Shown here piece after piece: positions 6,582-14,141 of a stretch of DNA of 14,426 bases; positions within the stretch are counted from its first letter, which is position 1; every line of letters starts with the position of its first letter. The stretch is from JBHAEC01 sp041855385 (lineage in GTDB: Bacteria; Bacillota; Negativicutes; Veillonellales; Veillonellaceae), in assembly GCA_041855385.1 (NCBI GenBank), contig JBHAEC010000005.1:1-14426 (forward strand). Reading direction: 5' to 3'. The notes under the pieces were generated by a model. The model searched no databases. It was not told where the DNA came from and was given only the letters and a program-made list of their open reading frames with translations. A program made the position numbers and the translations under genes.

Positions 6582-8915
6582 TTAAAAGCCTAACATCTTG
6601 CCGCCCTGATAGATAATAAAGGAGCACAGCCATGCCAAACCTGTTGAGTAGATCGTAACAAAAGCCAACCAACTCCAAGAACCGAGTTCTCTCTTAATTA
6701 CCGCCAATGCCGCCAAGCAAGGAGGATAAATCAGGGTAAATATCATAAGACTGACTGCCGCAAGAGGAGAGAAGTCCGGATCATTGGCAAGAATCTCTCG
6801 AAGCCCCGAATCATCCTCTTCATCAGCCGCTACCGCATAGATAGTCCCCAGAGTACTTACCACGACTTCTTTCGCAGCCATACCGGCAACTAAGCCCACA
6901 CCAATTTTCCAATCAAACCCGAGAGGTTTAATGGCAGGTTCAATGGCCTTTCCGAAAACAGCCGCATAGGATTGAGACAGTTTTTCAGAGTTTTGTTCAT
7001 TGTCAAGAGCGCTTATTTCTTCCTCCATAGCGAGATTATTTTCATATAAAGCAAATGCTATCGGATAAAGTTGCGGTTGTTTTTCTTTGATTACGACAAA
7101 TGTGTCTTCTCCCACTTCTTCGCCTGCTTCCTCAGCCGCCGACACTAGGGTGCCCATTTCTTCCAAGATACCGGAAACCGCTTCATTATCCTCTACCTTT
7201 TCCACATTTAAAGGTTTAAGAATCTCTGCCGCTTTTTGTTCATAAGTGACAGCCACTTGTTCACGAGCCAAATCATAATCTTTGGAGTACTCTACGTTTT
7301 CCGGATAAGATACCAATACCCAAACAAGAATGCTTGCCGCAAGGATAAAAGTACCGGCCTTCTTAATGTATAGCCATGCTCTGTCCCACATATGAATAAG
7401 TACAGTTTTTACTGTCGGCATGTGGTAAGGAGGCATCTCCATCACAAAAGGTTCCGTATCCCCCTTAAAAAGAGTGGATCGAAACAGTTTAGCAAAAATA
7501 ATCGCCAAGAGTACCCCAAATGCATAAACCCCAAAGAGTACGCTCCCCGCGATCTCCTCACTAAAGAAGGCACCAATCAACAAAGTGTAAACGGGAAGTC
7601 TTGCTCCGCAACTCATAAAAGGTGCTACCAAGATAGTGACCATCCGATCTCTCGGGTTATCCAAAATCCGGGTCCCCATAACTGCCGGCACGGTACAACC
7701 AAAGCCCAGCAACATGGGAATAAATGATTTACCATGTAGGCCGAATGCTCTCATGAGACGGTCCATAATAAAAGCCGCTCTTGCCATATATCCCGTATCT
7801 TCCAAAAAAGAAATGCCAAGGAAGAGGATAACAATCAGTGGCAAGAAACTCAAAACAGCACCTACACCGCCGATAATACCGTCTACTAAAAGAGATTGCA
7901 AATCCCCCTCCGGCACAACAGTTGTTACCCATTCTCCAAACTGTCCGATCAAACCGTCCAACCAGTCCTGCGGATATGCCCCCAAAGTAAACACAAGGTT
8001 AAACAGGGCCCACATAATAAAGAGGAAAATGGGCAATCCAAGCACTCGGTGCGTTAGAATCTTATCAATTTTATCAGACTTTGTTTCTACAAGCCCCGGA
8101 CTGGTTAGGAGCACTTCATTATACACGCGTACCGCAAATCTGTGGCGCGCCTCTTGAAATGCCACATCCAGGTCTACTTTATCTTTTAATTCTTCGCGAA
8201 TGGCATGTGCTTTAGCTATAATTCCGTCTGTTCCCTCTATGGCCTTTACTTTATCTACTACATCCGAATCATTTTCCAGCAACTTCACTGCCAACCATCG
8301 AATCGGATACATTACCTGTGGACATTCGTTAATGGTTTTGATGAGTTCTTCCACCTTCGATTCCAAAGGCTCACCATATTCCACTTTTACCGACGAAACC
8401 GGTCTTTCCTTTGCCACTTGACAAACCGCATCAAGCAACTCTTTCGTTCCTGTGTTTGTACGACCTACTGTATTGACAATCGTTGCACCCAAGGCATCAC
8501 TTAATTTTCGCAAATCAAAAGTAATCCCCATTTCTTCTGCCACATCCACCATATTCAGATCAATCACTAAAGGCGTTTCCAGCTCCAGCAGTTGTGCCGC
8601 CAAGTACAGGTGGCGCTCCAGATTCGAAGCATCAAGCACATTTACGATAACATCCGGTTTTTCATTGATAATAGCGTTTCTTGCCACCAGTTCGTCTAAA
8701 GAACGTGCCGTTAAACTATAGGTCCCCGGTAAATCCAAGAATAAAAGATTTTCCCCGCCATGTGAACAGTGGCCTTCCTTTTTTTCTACCGTTACCCCCG
8801 GATAGTTCCCTACGTGTTGTTTTGCTCCCGTAATATTATTAAAAATTGTCGTTTTTCCAGAGTTCGGATTCCCTGCTAAGGCAATGCGAATACTATGGTT
8901 ATCATGTTTAGCCAT
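6582..8915 (-). CDS. feoB: FeoB, ferrous iron transporter
   Basis: FeoB moves Fe(II) across the cytoplasmic membrane and has an N-terminal GTPase. Seen in 777 aa: G1 GNPNSGKT (15-22), G2 region GNYPGVTVE (36-44), G3 DLPG (61-64), G4 NMVD (121-124), a helical GDI region to about 285, then the membrane domain from about 290 with Gate motifs around GFGCTVPAVMG (404-414) and APFMSCGARLPVY (431-443), and the C-terminal helices with YPPCLAAL (730-737). Odd point: the loop between the helix ending at about 537 and the conserved PLGFDWK (664-670) is about 120 residues long and rich in Glu/Asp, longer than in the E. coli protein. The ATG at 8915 follows GAGGAGGAAA that overlaps the feoA stop; the gap to feoA is 11 nt. 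Confidence 0.98.
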   Translation of the reverse strand: MAKHDNHSIRIALAGNPNSGKTTIFNNITGAKQHVGNYPGVTVEKKEGHCSHGGENLLFLDLPGTYSLTARSLDELVARNAIINEKPDVIVNVLDASNLERHLYLAAQLLELETPLVIDLNMVDVAEEMGITFDLRKLSDALGATIVNTVGRTNTGTKELLDAVCQVAKERPVSSVKVEYGEPLESKVEELIKTINECPQVMYPIRWLAVKLLENDSDVVDKVKAIEGTDGIIAKAHAIREELKDKVDLDVAFQEARHRFAVRVYNEVLLTSPGLVETKSDKIDKILTHRVLGLPIFLFIMWALFNLVFTLGAYPQDWLDGLIGQFGEWVTTVVPEGDLQSLLVDGIIGGVGAVLSFLPLIVILFLGISFLEDTGYMARAAFIMDRLMRAFGLHGKSFIPMLLGFGCTVPAVMGTRILDNPRDRMVTILVAPFMSCGARLPVYTLLIGAFFSEEIAGSVLFGVYAFGVLLAIIFAKLFRSTLFKGDTEPFVMEMPPYHMPTVKTVLIHMWDRAWLYIKKAGTFILAASILVWVLVSYPENVEYSKDYDLAREQVAVTYEQKAAEILKPLNVEKVEDNEAVSGILEEMGTLVSAAEEAGEEVGEDTFVVIKEKQPQLYPIAFALYENNLAMEEEISALDNEQNSEKLSQSYAAVFGKAIEPAIKPLGFDWKIGVGLVAGMAAKEVVVSTLGTIYAVAADEEDDSGLREILANDPDFSPLAAVSLMIFTLIYPPCLAALAVIKRELGSWSWLAFVTIYSTGLAWLCSFIIYQGGKMLGF

Positions 8916-8926
8916 AACTTTCCTCC

Positions 8927-9157
8927 TCAGGCAGTTTCTACTTCAATCGTTTCCGCTTCACTTACGCGAAGAGATAAATCAAAATTCTTCACCTTAATCT
9001 CTACAGGATCTCCCAGCGGTGCATATTTAATAACTAGAACCATTGTTCCCGGCACAACGCCCATATCGATTAAACGATGTTTAATATTTCCGCTGCCATG
9101 TACCGCAACAATTGTCCCCTTTTCACCGGGAGACATTTGAGAAAGTTTTTTTCGCAT
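8927..9157 (-). CDS. feoA: FeoA, Fe(II) transport accessory protein
   Basis: A 76-aa SH3-like cytoplasmic partner of FeoB. Family motifs seen: the opening KKLSQMSPGEKGTIV, RLIDMGVVPGT (about 33-43), and the terminal strand VKNFDLSLRVSEAETIEV. The frame is open to an ATG at 9232, but those 25 residues are unlike FeoA and would begin at the predicted transcription start. The ATG at 9157 has AGGAGGG (9164-9170) six bases upstream and gives the normal family length, so I use it. It is the first gene of the operon feoA-feoB-(Cys-rich protein). Confidence 0.96.
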   Translation of the reverse strand: MRKKLSQMSPGEKGTIVAVHGSGNIKHRLIDMGVVPGTMVLVIKYAPLGDPVEIKVKNFDLSLRVSEAETIEVETA

Positions 9158-9184
9158 AGCGAACCCTCCTATCCCTAAAGTTCG

Positions 9185-9233
9185 TTCATAATATCTATAT
9201 GTATCCATTAATATTATGAAATCTATTATCAAT
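9185..9233 (-). promoter_or_regulatory. Probable operator in the feoA leader (perfect 10-bp inverted repeat plus GATAAT-like hexamers)
   Basis: ttcataatat (9185-9194) and atattatgaa (9211-9220) form a perfect inverted repeat around a 16-nt spacer. Overlapping it on the minus strand is TTGATAATAGATTTCATAAT (9233-9214), which contains GATAAT-like hexamers as seen in Fur-type sites. Its position, at and just after the predicted start of transcription of an iron-uptake operon, suggests iron-responsive repression. Neither the regulator (Fur, DtxR type or other) nor binding is shown; a hairpin in the mRNA is an alternative. Confidence 0.4.
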
Positions 9234-9236
9234 TAG

Positions 9237-9265
9237 AGGATACCGCTAAATACGCATAATGTCAA
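9237..9265 (-). promoter_or_regulatory. Promoter for feoAB operon
   Basis: TTGACA (9260-9265), a 17-nt spacer and TATCCT (9237-9242) on the minus strand, giving a start near 9230 and a leader of about 73 nt. The -35 box is perfect and the -10 matches four of six. Confidence 0.7.
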
Positions 9266-9450
9266 CACAAATCCTTTATATTTTCCTGTCTTAACTGGAC
9301 TAATTTTATCTACTTTAATAAAGTTTATCCTTTTTTTCTTCCTTATTATTGTTTTTTATTCTCAATTAACTATTATTACAAATTATATTCTATTCAGCCT
9401 GTTATATATACTATTCGTTTCCATCTTTTAAAAGGCTCTATAAAGCAAAG
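9266..9450. other. AT-rich intergenic stretch upstream of feo promoter
   Basis: About 185 bases of strongly AT-rich DNA with a polypurine run on the minus strand (about 9325-9345). I see no ORF with a ribosome binding site, no RNA gene and no long repeat. It could act as an UP element for the feo promoter; this is inference only. Confidence 0.5.
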
Positions 9451-9490
9451 ACGGTGTCCGATTCACCCAAATAGTTGAATCGGACACCGT
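9451..9490 (-). terminator. Strong intrinsic terminator after the ECF S-component gene
   Basis: A perfect 15-bp inverted repeat (acggtgtccgattca at 9451-9465, tgaatcggacaccgt at 9476-9490) with a 10-nt loop, 40 nt after the stop at 9531. On the minus strand it is followed by CTTTGCTTT. It isolates the ECF/cobN side from the feo operon. The plus-strand tail is also T-containing, so it could act in both directions, but no plus-strand gene needs it. Confidence 0.85.
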
Positions 9491-9530
9491 AAAGTTATTT
9501 GTTCTTTTCCGGAAGTACAATATTTCTTCC

Positions 9531-10238
9531 TTATTCTTTTTTCTTTACTACTTTTTTAACCATCATGACGATGGGCGTTGTGACAACCATACAAACCACA
9601 GCTTCGGGAACTCCATTGGCAACTGCCACTCCAAGCAAAAGGTTAATTACATTTTGGGGATCGATATTTCGCACCGCCGCATAGCTTTCTGCATAAAGAA
9701 GATAAATCATTCCCAGCACCATTACTGTGTGCATGATGGATCCAATAAAGCTGCTAATGGCAATTCTCCATAAGTCCCTGATGGGGAGTAACTTATATAC
9801 AATAAACACTACCACTCCGATTAATAGCCTCGGCAAAACAGACACCAAGGGGTTTAAAAAGGCAAAGGACATAAGGCTGGGAACCATAATATTTTGCATC
9901 AAGCTAAAGCACCCAAACAGAAAGCCTACTATCATGCCCACACGAGGCCCTTCCAACAAAGTTCCTATAATTGTTGGAATATGTAAAATAGTTGCTTTCA
10001 TAAAAGGCAAAGGGATAAAACCATATCCGGTAATGCCTAACAGCATGGTAATAGCTCCCAACATGCCGATGACGGTAAGTTCTCTTGCGGAAAAGCCTCT
10101 TTTTCTCCGCTTCACCGGAAACCTAATGTCCCCTTCCTCTACAATCTTTTCATTATGGCTTGTCGCCGCTTTTACGCCAATGACTTCTTCTTGTTCCACA
10201 TTCGCAGTCTCTTGATCTGTCAATTTTTCGTTATCCAT
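9531..10238 (-). CDS. ECF transporter substrate-binding (S) component, substrate unknown
   Basis: A 235-aa membrane protein of the ECF S-component type (PF12822-like). These proteins bind a vitamin or cofactor precursor and work with a shared EcfA-EcfA'-EcfT energising module, not encoded here, so it is a group II system. Seen: a charged cytosolic N-terminal extension (1-50, acidic then RRKRGFSARELT), then about six hydrophobic segments (roughly 52-72, 80-94, 98-115, 130-150, 158-182, 200-226). HIPTIIGTLLEGPRVGMIVG (86-105) is the segment most typical of the family. The N-terminal extension is longer than in many S components. The ATG at 10238 is preceded by GGAGG. It has its own promoter and leader and a strong terminator, so it is monocistronic. 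Its position after cobN hints at a corrinoid or tetrapyrrole-related substrate, but the sequence does not decide this. Confidence 0.88.
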   Translation of the reverse strand: MDNEKLTDQETANVEQEEVIGVKAATSHNEKIVEEGDIRFPVKRRKRGFSARELTVIGMLGAITMLLGITGYGFIPLPFMKATILHIPTIIGTLLEGPRVGMIVGFLFGCFSLMQNIMVPSLMSFAFLNPLVSVLPRLLIGVVVFIVYKLLPIRDLWRIAISSFIGSIMHTVMVLGMIYLLYAESYAAVRNIDPQNVINLLLGVAVANGVPEAVVCMVVTTPIVMMVKKVVKKKE

Positions 10239-10357
10239 ACTCTTCCTCCGTTCTCATTCCCCTAAGGGATACAAGTCGTATATATTATAGGCTTTATAGG
10301 CTTTCTCTTAGTCCGGTTCCGCTCTAACGATGCAGACCACTGCTGGACATCAAAGCC
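10239..10357 (-). promoter_or_regulatory. Structured leader of the ECF S-component mRNA (possible riboswitch or other cis-element)
   Basis: Between the predicted start of transcription (about 10357) and the ATG, the RNA can form a nested fold: P1 GGCUUU (10356-10351) with AAAGCC (10304-10299); P2 GUCC (10348-10345) with GGAC (10314-10311); and a GCAG/CUGC hairpin (10343-10332, loop UGGU). The P1 3' strand is duplicated as a tandem repeat (ataggcttt at 10287-10295 and 10296-10304 on the plus strand), allowing two registers. I see no cobalamin-box or other class signature that I recognise. Confidence 0.35.
10287..10304. repeat. Tandem 9-nt direct repeat in the ECF leader
   Basis: Two exact adjacent copies of ataggcttt (plus strand). 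Each copy contains the complement of the P1 5' strand of the leader fold. Confidence 0.8.
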
Positions 10358-10363
10358 CTCTAC

Positions 10364-10392
10364 ATTGTATGTATAATTATCCCTCATGTCAA
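10364..10392 (-). promoter_or_regulatory. Promoter for the ECF S-component gene
   Basis: TTGACA (10387-10392), a 17-nt spacer and TACAAT (10364-10369) on the minus strand, near consensus. It lies just after the cobN stop codon (10417-10419), with no intrinsic terminator visible between, so read-through from cobN is also possible. Confidence 0.75.
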
Positions 10393-10416
10393 TAGGTACG
10401 GACAATGTATACACGG

Positions 10417-13400
10417 TTAGGATTTTACCATTTCGCCCCTCTCTTCCAAGGTTCCTTCCAAAGATAAATAAATCTCCTGTAACCCTTCTTTATATTCCAA
10501 AGAGGCCGCCCACAATCCTCTCTGCTCCGCTTCCAACAATGTTTCCGCAATGCGCTGTAAAGCCCAAGGATTTACATCACGCATCCAGTCCTGCACTTTT
10601 TTGTCGAAAACGTACTTTCTGGCATACTCATCGTACATCCAGTCTTCCATAACCGCACTCGTCGCATCCCATTGGTAGCTGTGAGCCACATAAGACGACA
10701 TATCTGCTGCCCCTTTATAGCCATGTTCCATCATTCCTTCTATAAATTTCGGATTGATTGCCTCTCCTCTGAAAAGACGCTTTATTTCGCTTTGCAAAGT
10801 ACGCGTCGTAACATGTTCTTTGTCACTGCTGTCTCCACAATATGATTTTGGTTGTTTACCACTTAAACTGCGGACGGTGGCAATCATTCCCCCGTGATAT
10901 GAATTAAAATCATCTGAGCTGAGCATACTCACTTCTCGATTATCCTCATTTTTTATCGTTACTTCTACTGTGGATAAACGTTTTCTAAAGAGTCGTGCAT
11001 CCTGGCCTACTTCTCTGTCTGTGCTATAAGAGTAGCTGCTCCATGTCAAATATACCTCTGCCAAGTCGTCAATGGTTTCCCAATTTTTAGCTTCCAGTAC
11101 ATTGGCAATTCCTGCCCCATAGGCTCCGAGAGGATCACCAAAAATACGCCATCTAGCTTTAACATAGGCATCTTCCGGAGCTTCCCCCTCCTCCACTAGC
11201 CATGATACATCCTCATCAATATGTTTTCTTATATAGTTATCTTCTGCATCTTCCTCCAATTCGGATACCAAGAGAACAGCTTTATCCAGCCACTTAATGA
11301 GATTGGGCATCATGTCTCTGATAAGTCCGCTAATTCGTCCCGTCACGTCAATGCGCGGTCTTTTTAGTTCATGGAGAGGAATCGCCTCTAACCCCACAAC
11401 GCGACCGCTCCCTGCTTGCCAGATAGGACGCACCCCCATAAGGTTCATAAACTGCGCCGCACACTGTCCATGACTCCTCGTATTGCTCCCTGCCCACAAT
11501 ATCATACCGATCTGTTCAGGGTATCGCCCTTCTTCCCCTATAAATGATTCTATTACTTGGTTAGCCAGTTGGGTTCCGATTTCATATGCCGCCTTCGTGG
11601 GCAATGTACGCTCGTCAACACCGTAAAAATTTCGTCCCGTAGGAAGTACATCTGCACGACCTCCCGTTGGTGCTCCCCCCGGCCCTGCTTCTATGTACTT
11701 ACCTTGCAAAGCCTTAATGGTATTGTCGATTTCTTGAACCGTCTTATCAATATGAGGTACATAAACGGTACATATAGTTTCTATAATACCGTCCATTTTC
11801 TGAAGATCTTCTTCATCCGCTTTTTCCAAAATATCTCTTACCGAAGGAATATCTCTCCATTCCTTGTGCGATGTGAATTTTGAGTCCGCCAAAAAGGAGA
11901 GAATATCATCGACCATCTGCCAAATACGGTCTACCAATATTCCTTTTCTCACTCCCTTGCTCGTATATTCTCCGCTGTGATCCTGCAGTTCTTGAAAATC
12001 TTCTCCCTGTATATTGGCCAGTAATTGGGGTAATGAAGGAAGCCCGTTATTTTCAACGCGCACCAACCCGGACAAAAAAGCTCGTAAATGCTCGCCCTGT
12101 GGCGGCTGCCCCAAAATATGAAGACCGCACCGCATTTGCATATGTTTCATATCCGTCAGCCGATTATGCAGTATACCGACTAATTCTTCAAAAGAAATCG
12201 CTTCTCTATTGTCGATTTCTTCATACAAGTGGCAATCTTTCGCCTTTTCTATAATCATAGCCGCTACTGTCTCCGATTCGGACAGACGCTCGCTTTGTTG
12301 ACGAAAATGTTCATACTCTTCCAGTAGATGATCCAACTCTTCATAGGCATCATATAGTCCGGAATGTGCCATGGGCGGCGTCAAGTGCCCTATAAGACAA
12401 GCTGCACCCCGCCGTTTTGCTTGAATTCCTTCACCCACAATCGTCGTCCAATAAGGATATATATTGGGTAAGCTTTTAATAGACATTTCAGGGTAGCAGG
12501 ATGAGCTGAGTCCGGTTCCCTTTCCGGGAAGCCATTCGAGTGATCCATGAGTGCCTACATGTATGACCGCATCAGCCCTCCAGTGGTCTCTTATCCAGTG
12601 ATAAAACCCCTCATAATGATGTGTCGGCGGGCACAAGGGATCATGGATAATCTTACTCGGATCCTCGCCAAACCCCCGCGGAGGTTGTACGGTAATCCAA
12701 AGGTTACCATTTTCATACCCGGGTATAAGAAGATTATCGTCATAAAAAAACACTTCTCCCGGGGCTTCTCCCCAACCTTCCGTCATATTTCTTTGTGACC
12801 TGTTCGGGATCGTTTGAAAAAATTCTTTATATGCCTGAGCAGACAGTTGCCCTTGCGCCGCCCTAATCTGCTCTTCACTTAAAAATCGACGGTCATTTGT
12901 GGCATGGCGTAAAATATCTTCCATTAAGTCCTTACTGTTTTCAGGCAAATGGTCAATTACATACCCCTCTTCCTTCATGGCCGCCAAAAGTCGACAAATC
13001 GATTCCGGAGAATCAAGACCGGCAGCAGATCCGATATTGGAGTTTTTCGGAGGATAATTGTGAAAAATAATGGCCACCCTCTTCTCCTCGTTAGGGATAT
13101 GCCTCAATTTCGCCCATTTAGCAGCTCGTTCGGCAATTTCACTTACTCTTTCGGATATGGGAAGGTAAATGTACCTGCCGTCATCCATTTGCGTCTGTCC
13201 TGCTACTACCCCGCCATGGATAGCTCCGTCCATTTCCGGCAATGCCACCGACATGGATACATCAAGAGCCGGAAGGCCCTGAAGGTTTTCTTCCCATCTT
13301 TTCTCTTCCATATAAATATTGTATCCCTGCAATATCGGCACATTATAGGAAAGAAGGTCTCCACTTTCCATGGCCTGTAACCCGAGAAGAGAAAACTTGC

Positions 13401-14139
13401 CCGTATTAATAAGTACATCTAAAGGCATCAATCCGTGACCGAAAATTTTCTTTGCCGATTCCTTAAAACAGGGTGCTCCGATTCGGGGATTGCCTCCATA
13501 TTGCCCAAAAAAGAGTACCGGTTGTACCTGTAACCGCTCCAGTGCCTCATACAAAGCACGCTGATAAAACAATTCATTCGAAATCCACTCTTCCCGGTAA
13601 AAAAAGACGCCCACTTTCGGCTTGTCATTATCCTTCCGGTCTTTTGCATAAGCATCATAGGTAGGAAAAAAGTGTCCTTCTTTATCAATAATCCCTTCCC
13701 AAGGTCGAGATACCGGTTCCACATAGGAAACTCCTTCTCCCAATTGTGCCAAAATATAGTTCAAGAGCTCCTCATGATTGTTATCTCCACTATATTTAAT
13801 ATATTTTTCAATCGTGAGAACAGCCTCCTTTGAAAACCCCTTTTCAAGCTTTTCTCGCTCTTTCTCTTCCACATAAAGAATGTAACGAGGATGATTCAGA
13901 TAAAGCCATGAGGCAAGTTGTCGCATAAAAGGCGTGTCAAGACCGGTGCCCATATGTGTCAAAATTACGACATCCGCTTCCGCCAGGCTTTTTTTCCATG
14001 TATCGTCAAATACCTGTTCTCCTCGCATGGACAGAGAAACAAAGTGAACCTCTTTCCCTTCCCTTCTTACCTTTTCTTCAAGCCGCTTTGAATATTCCAG
14101 TTGCTTATTAATATTTGTTACATACGCAATGTGCTTCAT
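10417..14139 (-). CDS. cobN: CobN-type large subunit of a tetrapyrrole metallochelatase
   Basis: A 1240-aa protein of the CobN/BchH/ChlH family, close to the usual CobN length. This subunit binds the tetrapyrrole and carries the chelatase active site; the ATP-dependent AAA+/VWA subunits drive it. Seen: NYPPKNSNIGSAAGLDSPES (361-380), QPPRGFGEDP (485-494), HDPLCPPTHHY (499-509), the signature VIHVGTHGSLEWLPGK (525-540), YPEMSI (549-554), EGIQAKRRG (570-578) with HLTPPM (585-590), the Gly-rich loop and LPTGRNFYGVDERTLPTKAA (832-851), GMILWAGSNTRSHG (878-891), RPRIDVTGRISG (927-938), and FGDPLGAYGAG (1000-1010). The HVGTHG form resembles archaeal and anaerobe CobN more than the HFGKHGNLEW form of aerobic CobN. 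The ATG at 14139 lies 2 nt after the VWA gene's stop, whose last codons supply GGGAGAG as ribosome binding site. Cobalt insertion is the default call; the metal and direction are not proven by sequence. Confidence 0.93.
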   Translation of the reverse strand: MKHIAYVTNINKQLEYSKRLEEKVRREGKEVHFVSLSMRGEQVFDDTWKKSLAEADVVILTHMGTGLDTPFMRQLASWLYLNHPRYILYVEEKEREKLEKGFSKEAVLTIEKYIKYSGDNNHEELLNYILAQLGEGVSYVEPVSRPWEGIIDKEGHFFPTYDAYAKDRKDNDKPKVGVFFYREEWISNELFYQRALYEALERLQVQPVLFFGQYGGNPRIGAPCFKESAKKIFGHGLMPLDVLINTGKFSLLGLQAMESGDLLSYNVPILQGYNIYMEEKRWEENLQGLPALDVSMSVALPEMDGAIHGGVVAGQTQMDDGRYIYLPISERVSEIAERAAKWAKLRHIPNEEKRVAIIFHNYPPKNSNIGSAAGLDSPESICRLLAAMKEEGYVIDHLPENSKDLMEDILRHATNDRRFLSEEQIRAAQGQLSAQAYKEFFQTIPNRSQRNMTEGWGEAPGEVFFYDDNLLIPGYENGNLWITVQPPRGFGEDPSKIIHDPLCPPTHHYEGFYHWIRDHWRADAVIHVGTHGSLEWLPGKGTGLSSSCYPEMSIKSLPNIYPYWTTIVGEGIQAKRRGAACLIGHLTPPMAHSGLYDAYEELDHLLEEYEHFRQQSERLSESETVAAMIIEKAKDCHLYEEIDNREAISFEELVGILHNRLTDMKHMQMRCGLHILGQPPQGEHLRAFLSGLVRVENNGLPSLPQLLANIQGEDFQELQDHSGEYTSKGVRKGILVDRIWQMVDDILSFLADSKFTSHKEWRDIPSVRDILEKADEEDLQKMDGIIETICTVYVPHIDKTVQEIDNTIKALQGKYIEAGPGGAPTGGRADVLPTGRNFYGVDERTLPTKAAYEIGTQLANQVIESFIGEEGRYPEQIGMILWAGSNTRSHGQCAAQFMNLMGVRPIWQAGSGRVVGLEAIPLHELKRPRIDVTGRISGLIRDMMPNLIKWLDKAVLLVSELEEDAEDNYIRKHIDEDVSWLVEEGEAPEDAYVKARWRIFGDPLGAYGAGIANVLEAKNWETIDDLAEVYLTWSSYSYSTDREVGQDARLFRKRLSTVEVTIKNEDNREVSMLSSDDFNSYHGGMIATVRSLSGKQPKSYCGDSSDKEHVTTRTLQSEIKRLFRGEAINPKFIEGMMEHGYKGAADMSSYVAHSYQWDATSAVMEDWMYDEYARKYVFDKKVQDWMRDVNPWALQRIAETLLEAEQRGLWAASLEYKEGLQEIYLSLEGTLEERGEMVKS

Positions 14140-14141
14140 AC

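Noticed and set aside
7636..8157. A 173-codon plus-strand ORF
   Set aside because: It lies wholly antisense to the conserved FeoB coding region, has no ribosome binding site that I can see, and its composition follows the complement of feoB codons.
9158..9232. Longer feoA starting at ATG 9232
   Set aside because: The extra 25 residues are unlike FeoA and this start would coincide with the predicted start of transcription; the ATG at 9157 has a strong AGGAGGG.
10239..10416. Cobalamin riboswitch before the ECF gene
   Set aside because: The leader is shorter than a full cobalamin riboswitch and I do not find the conserved cobalamin-box bases; CAGTGG occurs but not in the expected context.
12949..13380. 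A 143-codon plus-strand ORF and other plus-strand ORFs across 11557-13664
   Set aside because: All are antisense shadows of cobN, without a family signature or a supported start.
13206..13724. Two minus-strand ORFs (13206-13418 and 13428-13724) inside cobN
   Set aside because: They are in another frame of the intact CobN reading frame, which carries continuous family motifs; no frameshift is needed.
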